Assembly: GCA_013076295.1 (NCBI GenBank)
Contig: RQOL01000699.1
Location: forward strand, 2,294,001-2,358,000
Origin: Sanderia malayensis
Taxonomy: Eukaryota; Cnidaria; Scyphozoa; Semaeostomeae; Pelagiidae
Length of the DNA stretch: 64,000 nucleotides
Direction: 5' to 3'
Under the pieces are notes generated by a model. That model was given only the letters and a program-made list of their open reading frames with translations, had not been told where the DNA came from and searched no databases. The position numbers were made by a program, and so were the translations under genes. Shown in pieces: positions 1 to 12,940 of this stretch (position 1 is the stretch's first letter; every line of letters begins with the position of its first letter).

Positions 1-24
1 AAAGTTCATCTACTCTGTCGCCAA

Positions 25-3000
25 TTAATCGGCTCCCAAAGCATTCAGTGGATCGTTGAATATATCTGCAGCGTTTTTCTGGTCTGCTGAAGATGAAATT
101 GCCGTTTTTGTTTTCGTTGCCTTTTCAGTTTTCTTCTTTGTCTTCGCTTTCTTTTCCCCTCCACTGGCAAATATATCTGCAAAACAATTCAAATTCAAAT
201 TTTTCAGATTCAAAAATGTTCCCATTTGAGGTTTATCACGATATAGCAGTGGCGATAACAATACTCAGGCATGATTACCACGAAAATATACACTAAATTT
301 TGATATTTACACCTTTACGGGAGCAAGGGACACTTTGGTCAGTTTTCCAGAGACTTTTAAGGGGGCAATTCCCTTTCCACACAACCACTGTTCGCAGTCA
401 TGGATGTTTTGGGCTCTTTTGCACGGAAGCTCAACCCACCCACATCCCTGTCATTAATTAATTCTCATAAATAAATATCTTTCATTGTGATGAAGGTCTG
501 ATGATTGAATGATGAGCATCACGAGTTCACACACGACCATCCCCCGCAAACATCAGAGGCTCAAGGATCGTTGATACAGATTATAAAGGCCGGGGGCGAA
601 ATAATTAAAGGCCGCGAGGCTTGAGGCGGACCATGGAACAACTATCGGCATGAGAATGGGGGGGGGGGATTGCCTGTTAAATAACAGAAGACAGTGCAAG
701 ATAATCAAACAGAAGGAGTTTCAGACCTTCGTCATTCTTTGCAAAAATATCCTTTCCTGTGGATACTTTCTTTTTCTTCTTTTCTTTGCTTTTTGCTGGC
801 AAATCACTGAATATAGAGCCCGTGTCACCAAACAAATCATCATCTGTTACAACTCTTGAACTCTTTTTTGTCTTCTTAGCTGCCTCTTTCTTCTCCGACT
901 TTTTTTCTTTCTCCGAGGAGAAAATATCACCACTCAAGTCCTGGAAAATGAGTTTAATCTCACTGCCAAATGGTGCCGAAAAACACTAGGGAAACTTTTA
1001 CTGATCAAGGCAAAATGCTCCTGGATCAATGCCAGTAGCATCATAAAAATGATAATATCTAGGTAGGATGAATAAAGTTTAAACTCACATCTTTGAACAT
1101 GTTATTATCGCTTTTGTTCTTCTTTGGTTTAGTTGCTTCTTTTTCTTTCTTTGTTACTTCTTTTTCTTTCTTAATTGGTTCTTTTTCTTTCTTTGGTGCT
1201 GCAAACAAATCCTCTGCTTCTTCTGAAACATGTTCAACAATCTTTGTTTCACTTTTGGTTTTTGATGGCTGTTGTGGCTGTGCTTGGGCAGCACCGATTA
1301 AATCGTCTTCTTCAACATTATCCACGCGTTCTTGCCGGTTGCTTTTCTTTGGAACATCATTAAATATATCATGGTCAGCGATATTCTTTGGTCCTTGACT
1401 TGATTTTGTCTCTGATGAACTTGGTGTCCCGGTAGCGCCAAAAATATTGTCACTCACACTCTTGTCACTGCCAAATAACCTATCGTCGTCATCATCCACG
1501 CTTGCATTCTTGTTTCGATTTTCGACTGGCGTAACAATGGGTTTCGAAGCCACTGCAACAGATTTCGGCGTCGCAAAGATATCATCGACTGCTGGCTTCG
1601 ATATTTCGGGCTTCTTTACGCCATCGTTCGAGTTATCTTTCGATTTACCAGATGATGTTAATTTACTGGATGAAAACAATGCATCCTCGTCGTCATTATC
1701 GGAAATATCATCTCCTACAGTGAGTTTTTGAGTGGATTTTCTCTCTGTGTCTGTTTTCAGAGAATTATCAGCTGCAGAACTGGTTCGACTTTCCACCGGT
1801 TTAGAAAATAGACCATCGGTTGTGTCCAAAGATGGAATAGTTGACGGTAGATTGCTTGGCTCAATAGTTGGAGCTGCTGAGGTCTGAAGATGGCGTCTGG
1901 TTGGTGGTCGACGCTTATTCTGTACCTTTGCACGATCCTAGAGTGCATTAAACTAAGAATTAGACAGGACACCAGGCAACAATTACAAGAAGCAGGGATC
2001 GAAAACATTATTAGATCGGTTCGGGATAGAAGACATTGCTATATGAAGAATCTCTGAGGTCCTGTATCCCGTGAACTGTGATGGAATATGGAATGCAATA
2101 TGAAGCTGGTAGGATGGGTAAAACTGGTTGTTGATATGATATACTGTATTGAAGGTGGATTTTGATTTGTACCAACTGAGATTTGCATTGTTTTCAACAA
2201 TGCTTGATCGCAGTAATGAAGGTTGGTACCTTGTTTGCGTGATGCAATGTTGTGACAGCTGCTGGTTGATCAAAAGATAAAACAGCTTCTTCGATGTTCT
2301 TTACTGGTGGAGTAGCCCCAGGTAACATGGTGGCTGGATTGAACACTATTGTCGGCTGAAATTAATAATTATTTATAATTAAATGGATGTGTAGAAACCC
2401 CCTGTACAACGTGATTGGGTATAAGCATATCATATTATAAGATAATCTACACCAAGGGGGTAGGTGCTACCTTAACCTTCTTCGGAGTTTCTGTTTTCGT
2501 CGGTTGGGGTTGGTTGTCTTCATGTTTTGCTGTTGGTATAGCAACAGGCTCTTTCTAAAAGAAAAGAATCAAAACATAATAACAATAATTATTATTATTA
2601 TTATGACAATAACGAGATTCAAATTGTTATGATCAAATCATAATTACTTTTTCAATTACCTTATGAATGTTTTTATCTTCAGATGGGGTGTGTTTCTCAT
2701 TCACTGTTGGCGACTTTTTGCTGCCAAACAATTCATCGTCTTGCTCAGCTTGGTGATGATGTTTCAGTTTATTCTTAGCAGCAAATGGATCAATGCCCCC
2801 AAACAGAGACACTGCACCAGCCAGTCTCTTTGGTTTCTCAACTGGTTCTTCATCTTCCTCAACTTTGCTCTTCTCTTCCCTCTCCGTATTTCCACCATCG
2901 ATTGAATCACCCTTCGAAACGTGAAAAATCAATAAAAATGTTCTTCCATGGCTTGCTCAACAGAGCAATGTTATCAAAACATTCGCTGGGAAATAAATAA

Positions 3001-6000
3001 GTATATAGGATATGGTTACCTTGGGTTTGCTTTCATTTGTAAATAAATCATCATCATCATCATCATCATTAAGAATTCCTTTGGAAGGTTTTTCTTTCTT
3101 CGGGTCTTCTTTTTTTGGTTCTTCCTTCTTGATCTGCTCTTTCGTAACTTCTTCCTTCTTGATTTGCTCTTTTTTAACTTCTTCCTTCTTGATATGCTCT
3201 TTCTTAACTTCTTCCTTTTTGTCCCCTTTCTTTGGAATACTGAAAAAGCCATCATCTTCATCATCATCTTCATCATCAAGAAACGAAATTGCTGATGCTG
3301 GTTTCTTGGGTTTAGATTTGGGCTTCTCGGCTTTCTTCTCTTCCGTTTTCACTGGTGTCGCCTAAAAATCAAATGATACAAAATACAACACCGAACTGGA
3401 GAAGGAGGATCTTGTATTACTTCAAATATCATTCTTCCATGCCCTGCATCTTGCAGGGAGGCATTTATTAAGACTGTGCATATATAAACATGTTTGTGAT
3501 GAAATCGTTTATATCTTCCAGGATGATGTTTTTATCAACCGTAGAATGCATCTACAGGCAACTTGGACGTTATCAGTATAGTCAGTCATGAAGGGAGGTG
3601 GTGATGGCTTCGTTGGAAAGGTAGGAGAGCTAAACTCGTTAGTAAAACAGTTCATCTTGAATAGCATGCTAATTGCTCCTGCACAACGCTCCTCTCCTTC
3701 ACACGAGTTCGTACAATTTCATTAATACAACAGAGTGACATCATGCTGACAGATTTTACACGTGAAACCTTAGAGTTCTACGATGATTAGCGGATTAAAA
3801 CTCGCCCAGGCGTGCGTTGAATAGGGTGAAAGGTCCATCATAGTCTTGGAGATAAAAACTGTGTAAAGAGTTATTATGGTGATAACATTGTTATTACACC
3901 GATTAACAAGTACGGGCAGGCAAAGTGTCAAAAATAAGATTAATAGAAACCAAGAAGTTAATATTTCTAAATTCCAATAAGCAAATATTTCTTTCAAGTG
4001 TTTCAGTCTGTCGATTATGTAACAGGCTTGTTTGTATGGGGGAGGGGGGGCGATGAGAAAGCAATAAATGCCACCAAATACAGATAGTGTAGAGAATTTT
4101 TAGAAGGTTCTAAGAAAACAGACCTTTTGAGGATCACTAAACAAATCTTCTTGATCATTACCAAATAAACCGTTGCCAGTGTCATCCAGAAATGATTTTG
4201 TTTTTGGATGTTTCTTTTCTTTTGGTTTCTCATTTGGAGTCTTCAAATGATCCTCTTTCTTCACCGGTTCATTTTGTTTTGTTTCTTTGGTAGTCGATGT
4301 GGAAACGGCTCCAAATAAATCATCTTCATCATCATCAAATAAACTGACCACTTTTTTTGATTTTGATGGTTTTTTGGGCTCATCTTTTTTCTGATTAGAA
4401 ATAAGAAGATTAAGTTCTTAAGAGATTAAAGTTTGATCTAGTAATATCTCAAACCAGGAGGAAAATCAACCAGTCTTTTGCAACAACAAAGAACATGTTT
4501 GATAAACACGTTTAAATACCATAGTCGTGGCATTGCTTGACGGTTGAGGCGGCTTATTGAATAATGCATTGCTGTCCTGACTTGGTTCAGAAGTTTGTTC
4601 CACATTAATCTTTGGTGTTTCAGGGCTACAAAAATAACATTACATCCTGCATATTCTCCTGCATCAAATTTTTATATCCTAAGAGGTATTAATTAAGAAG
4701 TATTAATTAAAATTAAGAGGTATCTACTCTGAAAATTCGAAGTATCATATTGGTATATTATGATAGTATAAAAGGTTGTGTTAAAGACTTCTTATTTGAA
4801 AAGGAGCTTCTTGTCTTGGAGTATTTTTACGTAACTACGTGTTAATGAACCTGGTCTCGACCGAAGATGATAGTTTGCAAGTGACAAATATATTGTTCAC
4901 ATTCCTGCTATTTGTAGCTATTTGGAATTTCAACGTTGCGACCACACCCAATTAGAAACTTGAAAGGAGAAGCATGCAAGTGACTAATGGGTCTAAGATA
5001 TCTTTATCTAACACTTGTGCTGTGTCTATTGCGATCTCACGACTTGGTGAAAACAAAAGTATCAGTTTCAGTTATTAAAGACGATCGTATTTCTCAACTT
5101 TGGCTGCATTAGATTGATAGTGTATCAGTGAATAGGAATGATAGATAATATGAATCATTGGTTGTCTGACTGAGTTGGTTGGTTGGTTGGATGGTTAGTT
5201 TGTTGGTTGGTTGGTGGGGCTAGGACTTACGTTTTTGAATTTGATGGTTTCATACTATCAAACCAATCACCCTCCTCTTCGCCATCATCATCAAAAAGGC
5301 TGATAACCTTTGGCTTGGTTGTTGATTTCTTGGTTGTTGTTGGTGGACTCTTAACTGGAATTAAGAATGGGAATGAATCAATGAGACAGATGACGACATG
5401 ATTTGAATACGAGGCTATTGCAAGAAAATCGATAATGAGACAGATACTGTCCGAGAGAAACTGGAATGGAAGGTGAATACGAAAGATGTAAGATGTGTAG
5501 ATAATAAGAACACCAAGAGCATTGATTAATAAAGAAGGAAGATATTTTATTTTATAAATGGAGTAAGGAAGACGAAAAGTAGTTTTAAAATACATAAATT
5601 GATGGTAAAATGCTTGAAGTATGATGGAAAGGAAGCTTGTATTCTTAAGAAAGAAGCCTGCATTCTTAAGAAAGAAGCTTGCATTTAAAAAAAATCTATA
5701 AATGAAACAAAACAATGGAGATAAGACTTCTTCAAGAAAAATAAAAAAATAGAACCTTCAGCTTTACTATCATCAGCAAAGAGGCTTGTACTATCACTTG
5801 AGATGGGTGTTTTTTTTCCTTTTGCATCTTCTTGTTTCTTGCTTTCGGAGACGGGCTTGTTTTGAGATGGGTCTGACTTGTTTTCGAACAAACTGTCTTC
5901 ATCATCAAATAATTCCAAGGTTTTCTTCCTTCTTGTCTTTGGGGGCTCTGAAAAATAGAACATGTTTTGTTGTTAAATCCCCATACGGGGCTCCTTGTCA

Positions 6001-9000
6001 AAAGGAAGATCAAACGTAAGGGAGAAATGATCTGTAAACATTACAAACCTTGCAAATTGTTAGACTTGTCAGCAAACAGTTGTTCACTATCGCCATCATC
6101 AAATAAGCCTTTGACTGGAGTTGGAGGCTTTTTAGCCAGGCCTGGTTTGGTGCCAACAACTTCTTCCTTGATCTATGAGAAGAAATGTTCTTATGATAAA
6201 CAGCAAATAGATGGTGGGTGGTGGTATATAGATGGTAATAGCAATAAACAATGTCAGCAGAGACTGAATGTATACAAGGCATTCACGAGCTTACAGTTGG
6301 CTCTTTTGTTGTGCTCGAAGGGCCAAACAATTGTGGATTTTCTAGAAACAAAATACACATCTTCTTACAACAAATGAAAACCAATAGTACGATGCAATAA
6401 AACGTGCGAAGAGAAAAAAAGCTAAATTGACAAGACTTTCTTAAAACTACCAGATAAATTGGCTAAGAATCTCACCTCCAAAAAGAGAAACTGCTCCAGC
6501 AGGGATTTTCTTTCCAGAACTTGTTGTCCTCGTTCTTGGTTTGATCTCCGAAGGTGCTACAAGAAGAGACATTGAAATCATCAGATCTTCACAACACAAG
6601 CATCGTTTTATACAGACAGATTGAATAGTCTGACAAAGACAGTTTGATAATATCATGAATAGCTTTACTTGTTGGCACATTATCATCTTCTTTTTTCTCG
6701 TCCGTAAAGTCTTCCTTCGTTCCAGCTTCATTATCACCGAACAAATTGCCATCATTATCCTTTTAGAAGAAGAAAAGCAATTTAAATCAGCGAACAATAG
6801 AAACAAATAGGTTGATTCATATTACCCCTATTGAAGCCCCCATTGAAGCCCCCCAAACTGACCTCGTTTTGGTGTTCTTCGTCGAACAACGTGCCTCCTC
6901 CACTGAATAGACCTCCCTTTTTACTGAAAAGACCCTTATCCTCAAAGGAGTCCTTCTGTTTTGATTCACCAAACAAATCTTCGTCGGACTCTACAAATTC
7001 ACCGTAGTTGGTTATGTCAACTGATGAAGTAGTGGCAAGTAAGCAGGGGTTAGGGTCTACATTTTATTGTAGACCCTAGCCCTGAATTGTCTACGCTTAA
7101 CGTTGTCTACACCTGATAATTATGTGATATGGGCCGGAGAAAAATGATTTAAGACTCGAACCACAAATCTCTCACGCATGAGACAGGCACTTAAAATGGT
7201 TTTGACATAAAGAAAAAGATTATGATATAATTTATCAAATATTAAATTCTCAAACCTTCCTCGTTTAAACTTTTCTTCTCATGATGGTGATGATGATGAT
7301 GATGTTTGTGATGATGTTTATGTTCGCCAGTGCTTTTTGTACCTTTTGAATGATGTTTCTTTTCTTTCTTTGAATTTTCGCTATTCCCGATACTTTCGTC
7401 TTTTATTGATTCGTTATCCACTGTTTTCCTCGAAGTGATTGACTTCGTTTCTGTTTTATCATCATCATCATTGCCTTCGTTCTTTGTTGGTACCGATGTT
7501 TGCTGTTTTATTCCCAATTTTGCAGCTAATTCCGCTTGCATATCATGTTTTGACCTCGGCTACAAATCAGAAAGAAATTACAATCAGTCCCAAGTTAATG
7601 AATCGTTATTTCCTGGCCTTAACTAACCGAATCTGCAGCTAACAATTTTCTAATTTACCGTCGTCACTTCTTCTGTTTCACTTTCAGACTCGTCACTGTA
7701 TTCTGGCTTCTTCTTTGAATCACCAAACAATTCTTCATCTGAATCTGACTCTTCCTCGCTATCAGACTCATCCGATGCCTGAAAAACAAACAACATTTTC
7801 TTATTAATTCATTCACGTTAACAAGACAAATGTTTTCTCCAAAAAACTTCTCGAAAGTACTTTACCACTTTTTTGACCGTTTTCTTGGGTAGTTCTTCTT
7901 CGGAAGATTCAGAATACTGGAAGAGAAGCACTTGGCTTAAAACAATGGTGAAGAATGTCCTTTTCAACAACCATAACACCGAACATCAAGCATCGCTTGA
8001 AAGCATTTTGATAGAATCAATTAACCTCACAAACAAACCATTTCTGGTGGCATGAGCATGCAGCCCCAGCTATGAATATTAGCATGATGATTTCATTAAA
8101 TATTGTTTACAAGAGAAATATTATTGGTTTATGTGCTAAGCACAAAGGGACCACTGAATAGCGCAAGGGTAATCTAAACAGTGTACCCCTGGTCCTTCGT
8201 CTGGATGTGACCATGCCTTGTGATTCATTTATACATGGAATTACAGAGAGTTGGCAAATACTCTCCTCACACATTTTGTGACAACTCTCAGATCAAGAGT
8301 CATGCAACCAAACCACTCAGCCATCCCTGCTTGACATCAATTTTGAAAATAGATTGTTGTTTTACACTCACCTCAGATTCAGTTTCACTTTCAGTCTCCG
8401 ATTCTTCATCGGATTCACTTTCTTCTTCATCTTTCCCAGCACTCTTATTGACCTGTTCTTCTTCTTCTAGCAAAAATGATATCAAAGTAGATTAATCCAA
8501 TGAAGATCAAGCAACTTGTTTGCAATCAATCAGAAATCAAAGCTTTGCACTGCTACAGCAATATCTGATAGCACATAGCTCACCATCAGTTTCAATTAAA
8601 CCCAATGTTTCATCGCTAAAGAATTCCGCAGTACCAATGAGATGGGGTAGAGGTCTTGATGCATACATATCCTATGGAAGCAAGCTTACTCATAGCATAA
8701 CCAAATCGGAACAAATCAAATCAACTATTGTGAATCCTGCTTTAAAAAGGTAACACACATTGCTTACTATTAATTATTATGAGGAAGATTTTATGACTTA
8801 CTTTTGCTTCAATAATTGGATCTGGTACATATCCAGCTGGTAAACCTTCGTCTTCATCAGACTCTGTGAAATAGGTGGAAATTATTTTCACAATACCGTT
8901 TTTCGTTAAATGAGTGCCTCCTCAAATGAGCAGCCCCCCAAACCATCAAAGATTCAACCAACGTCCTGGTGATCTTTTAAAACGATACAGATTTTTTACG

Positions 9001-10207
9001 AGTTAAATAGACAATAAATTCAACTTTCTATGTATATACCGTCAGCAGCTTTGATTTCAACTGTTATAAAAGCATCATCAAGAACTTGAAACCCGCAATT
9101 TACTGCTTCACTATATCTTGGAAGAACTTCAGATTCTAATTGCTCTCTTGTTTTAGCCTGTGAAAGATATTTAAGTTCAAAACTATTACCACACAAGGAC
9201 CCCGTACCAAATATACATTGAGGGACACTTGTGTTATATCAAAGGGACAATTGTAACTTTGTTTACCGGTTGCTGTGATTTCTCCTGAGTATCATCTTGT
9301 GAAATTTCTTCATCATAAACCCTCTAAAAACAACAAATGAAATATTTCTAATGCATATACAGAATTTTCTTGTCTTGAAAATAGACCACTAACATTTCAA
9401 AGCTCAATTTTAAAGAGCGACTTAATAACTTACATTTTCAATAAACTGTTTGTTTGACAGCATCAGAAAATCGTTGAATGTATTGTGTAATTTTGAGCCC
9501 ATACCCTGAAAGAAAATTGTTCACTTTGTCAAAAACACCCCAGGACTATCTAATACTGCCTGAGATGTGCAATTAACACAAAAAACTATTTCAACAGACA
9601 AGACACTGATTCCTTATCCAAATACAGCATTGCTACCTTAGTATCATGGACCAGATCATCAACATTTTTCTCCAATTCGTGTGTTCGTAGTAGCAAGTTC
9701 TGGGAAAATTTCTTCAGATAGAGCAACAGCTATAATATCCAATCAGACAAACACATTAGTTGATTGTCAAACAGGTCAAACACAACACATACCTTCAACT
9801 AGAAATATTCATTGCATAGCAATCATAGAGTCAACAATATTTTAATTTTGTTTATCTCCCCATGGCATATACATACAGCAAAGTACTCGGGTATAGCACA
9901 TATGCCTCTTAATGAAAAAAGCAATCAATTTTTGCAAAATAATAAGATCTATTGTAGAGAGAAAGGTTTGAGTTGCCAAGTTCCGGTTTTTTTTTAGACA
10001 GTTTACCCCTGCATCGGCAGCCAGTGACCAGCGAGTTGATGATTGTCGAACTTCTTCGAGAGTGGAGGCCCTTTTCCATGGTTTATCTCCACTATTGCTG
10101 TCCGAGCTTGTATCTGAACTATTCAGCGAAGGCAAAGATGATCCACTTTGACTTGGTGTTAATGAATCTCCCAATAATACTGGAGTACTTGAATCTGATG
10201 CAGCCAT
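25..10207 (-). CDS. WASHC2: WASH complex subunit 2 (FAM21), complete, about 27 exons
   Basis: WASHC2 is the long flexible arm of the WASH complex. It links the complex to VPS35 of retromer on endosomes and binds actin capping protein. The start is ATG 10205-10207 and the stop lies at 25-27. Early exons, high to low: 10007-10207, 9637-9729, 9434-9505, 9267-9323, 9040-9157, 8802-8863, 8584-8673, about 8372-8468. Later coding blocks lie near 7866-7918, 7661-7780, 7250-7562, 6863-6993, 6660-6760, 6474-6557, 6045-6172, 5750-5950, 5229-5357, 4520-4625, 4124-4393, 3019-3362, 2660-2910, 2470-2557, 2230-2354, 1087-1939, 677-945 and 25-178; edges after the eighth exon are approximate. The helical head contains the conserved HELEKNVDDLVHDTK stretch. 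The tail repeats the acidic LFa signature (for example SLFDDDEDDLFG and ELFDDEDSLF) many times, the retromer-binding code of FAM21. GAVSLFGG occurs twice. The protein ends in DIFNDPLNALGAD, as FAM21 proteins do. Recognition is very secure. Confidence 0.93.
1860..2354 (-). other. WASHC2: Capping-protein-interaction motif of WASHC2, split by an intron
   Basis: The exon ending near 2230 reads TTLHHANK and the next, starting near 1939, reads DRAKVQNKRRPPTR. Joined, they match the CPI pattern LxHxxxxRxK(6x)P, by which FAM21 and CARMIL bind the capping protein CapZ. Human FAM21 has the same arrangement. The match is read from sequence; the function is taken from the family. Confidence 0.7.
7250..7562 (-). 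other. Histidine-rich low-complexity exon of WASHC2
   Basis: This exon encodes a lysine-rich stretch and then a run of alternating and consecutive histidines (HKHHHKHHHHHHHH) from a CAT/ATG-rich track near 7282-7325. It lies between acidic LFa-type segments. Nothing like it is diagnostic of the family, and it looks like a lineage-specific microsatellite-derived insertion. Confidence 0.6.
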
Positions 10208-10536
10208 AACTGTTCAGAATGAAACAGGAACCAAACCATAACCAACAAATCTATCTAAAGGAAATCTTTTCTAGTATCCAAATGTCGTTAAATTGCATTA
10301 TCCAAAGTCTACCGAAAAAACTCGGTCCGAGATCCGACGAATACTTTCGCCGAGGCATAGCAACCCCTGTCGAAAAAAGCAAATCAAAAATTGTTCTTAC
10401 ATATATTGCTCAAAAAAAAGCAAATTACAAGATAATTAGAACAACCTAGTTAGAATTTAAAACCTAATTCACTTATTCCAGCAACTCCCAGACTCTGCGC
10501 AGGAGTATGCAACTTCTGAACAAAGTGCCCCAAAAA

Positions 10537-10920
10537 GTTGTAACGTGGGTTTGCGCTCTAAATGTTATTGCTAGAGACACCGAATAAATTTCCCTCTGTG
10601 CAGGAACCTATGGTGAAAAGGAATATCGAAAAAAATTGGAAACTTTGTAGAAATGTTCCTGGAGATGTAGATGGAGATGATCTCCATTTGTAGATGATCT
10701 CCATCAGTGTGATACTTTATTGGTTTTACTGATTAATATGTAGATAGATAGATAGATAGATAGAAAAGGTGACCATAACCCAGGAACTAAACGTTTGGTC
10801 GTCATCTGACTGTAGATTTTTGCCTAAGATAATGTAAAGGTCGCTAAATTTAAGGTTTGCGCTCAAAGTTCTTATGCTAGAGAGACCGGATTCATTCTGT
10901 TCTGTTCAGGAACCTTTCGT
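10537..10920. repeat. Diverged direct repeat pair upstream of WASHC2
   Basis: Two copies of an about 80-base sequence lie near 10537-10618 and 10845-10922. Both contain GGTTTGCGCTC, then GCTAGAGA and ACCG, then CAGGAACCT and GTGAA in the same order with substitutions between. A short GATA microsatellite (about 10741-10763) sits between them. No coding potential is visible. Origin is unknown: a mobile-element remnant or an old local duplication. Confidence 0.5.
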
Positions 10921-11227
10921 GAACATGTGTGTTTCAAGTAATATAAAGTAAATAGGTAAGGTAAAGGGTGGTCCTAGCCATGCAGACCAATAGGAAGCAA
11001 TACGCATCCGTGATCTAGATTGTTTATCAGAGAGCACATATGGTATAAGTCGGGAGTACTGGACAAAACAGAATGGATAAATCTTATGCCGTAGTTGCAA
11101 CAAGCAACGATAGAAGGCATGAAAATGCGAAGAAAGCTTAACACTTAATAACTGGCAATAGGTATATGTGAAAAGAATGAATGTTGCCTTGATTCCTTTG
11201 ACTTCATGATATTCTCTACTGTTAGCA

Positions 11228-11325
11228 GTGGCTGCTGTGGCCTACCGGTAAGTTTTCTGCAAACTAATCTCGAGACCACTGGTTCAATACCCGATGAGAA
11301 CATCTAATTTGTGTTTTGATCAATT
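11228..11325 (+). repeat. Possible tRNA-derived SINE head
   Basis: An A-box-like TGGCCTACCGGTAAGTTT is followed about 40 bases later by a B-box-like GGTTCAATACCC. The acceptor stem does not close, so this is not a functional tRNA. A SINE head or tRNA relic is the simplest reading; the evidence is only promoter-box similarity. Confidence 0.35.
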
Positions 11326-11348
11326 TATAATTTAAATTTCCTAAATGT

Positions 11349-12560
11349 GAGCGTGTATGCGCAGTACCGTATATAAGCTACTGCACAGGACTATGCATGA
11401 CGTAATGCCACTGCAGTGTCTGGTGTATCAGTTAGGATGAGGATTAGGGTTGGGGTTGGGGTTAGGGTTAGGGTTAGGGTTAGAGTGCCCTAAAGGTGGG
11501 CGTGTATGCGCAGTACTATATATAGGCTACTGCGCAGGAGCACACATGACGTAATACTACTGATGGTGTTTGGTGTATCAGTTAGGATGAGGATTAAGGT
11601 TAGGGTTAGGATTGGGGTTAGGGTTAGGGTTAGAGTGCCCTAAAGGTGGGCGTGTATGCGCAGTACTATATAGAGGCTACTGCCCAGGAGCACACATGAC
11701 GTAATGCTACTGATGGTGTCTGGTGTATCAGTTAGGATGAGGATTAAGGTTAGGATTGGGGTTAGGGTTAGGGTTAGGGTTAGAGTGCCCTAAAGGTGGG
11801 CGTGTATGCGCAGTACTATATAGAGGCTACTGCGCAGGAGCATGCATGACGTAATGCTACTGACAGTGTTTGGTGTATCAGTTAGGATGAGGATTAGGGT
11901 TGGGGTTAGGGTTAGAGGGCCCTAAAGGTGGGCGTGTATGCGCAGTACTATATATAGGCTACTGCGCAGGAGCAAAAATGACGTAATGCCACTGATGGTG
12001 TTTGGTGTATCAGTTAGGATGAGGGTTAGGGTTAGGGTTAGGGTTAGAGTGCCCTAAAGGTGGGCGTGTATGCGCAGTACCATATATAGGCCACTGCGCA
12101 GGAGCATGCATGACGTAATACTACTTACAGTGTCTAGTGTATCAGTTAGGATGAGGATGAGGATTAGGGTTGGGGTTAGGGTTAGACTGCCCTAAAGGTG
12201 GGCGTGTATGCGCAGTACCATATATAGGCTACTGCGCAGGAACATGCATGACGTAATGCTACTGACAGTGTCTGGTGTATCAGTTAGGATGAGGATTAAG
12301 GTTAGGGTTGGGGTTGGGGTTAGGGTTAGGGTTAGGGTTAGACCCTAATGGTGGGCCTGTGTGCGCAGTACTGTATATAGGCCACTGCGCAGGAGCATGC
12401 ATGACGTAATGCTACTTACAGTGCCTGGTGTATCAGTTAGGATGAGGATTAGGGTTAGGGTTGGGGTTAGGGTTAGAGTGCCCTAAAGGTGGGCGTGTAT
12501 GCGCAGTACCATATATAGGCCACTGCGCAGGAGTATGCATGACGTAATGCTACCGGTGCT
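11349..12560. repeat. Minisatellite with telomere-like tracts, nine units
   Basis: Nine tandem units of about 130 to 160 bases follow one another; unit length varies mainly with the number of TTAGGG/TTGGGG-like hexamers. Each unit has the same modules: GGATGAGGATTAGGGTT, then hexamers, then GCCCTAAAGGTGGGCGTGTA, then the inverted repeat TGCGCAGTA / TACTGCGCA around TATATA, then a CATGCATGACGTAATG-type word, then GTGTATCAGTTA. Core hairpins start near 11360, 11510, 11660, 11812, 11940, 12071, 12206, 12361 and 12501. This is an interstitial telomere-like satellite in intergenic DNA. Confidence 0.9.
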
Positions 12561-12940
12561 TCAGTTAGGGTTTGGGTTAGGATTACGTTTAGCATATATA
12601 TAGATAATGGTCTTGAATAATGCTCGCGATAACGACTTCTTTTCGCCCCCTTACTAAAAGTCCTTTTAACCTTTTCTGTAGTTGGCAGTTTTAAGATCCG
12701 AATAAATCTTTTTCCGAAAACTCCTCTTTTTGACCACTAGTATCTTTTGTCAACCCATTGACGGAGGTATGTGTTGTTTCGCATTGCATCTTCTGTGTTA
12801 TCGCAACGATTTTAAATTCTTAACATATTTGTCAAATATGAATTAATTTGCGCAATGCCTTTCATAACCAAGAATCTGTTGGCGTATTTACTATGTGAAG
12901 CTCATCTTATGCTTTGAAGAGCAAATACTATCTAATCATA
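12561..12940. other. Intergenic DNA upstream of the Ig-domain gene
   Basis: Unique AT-rich sequence follows the last satellite unit. It probably includes the promoter and 5' untranslated region of the gene starting at 12941. I see no clear TATA box or other recognisable site. Confidence 0.4.

Noticed and set aside
5183..5220. TTGG tandem tract as regulatory element
   Set aside because: It is a simple tetranucleotide microsatellite next to a WASHC2 exon, with nothing else to support a role.
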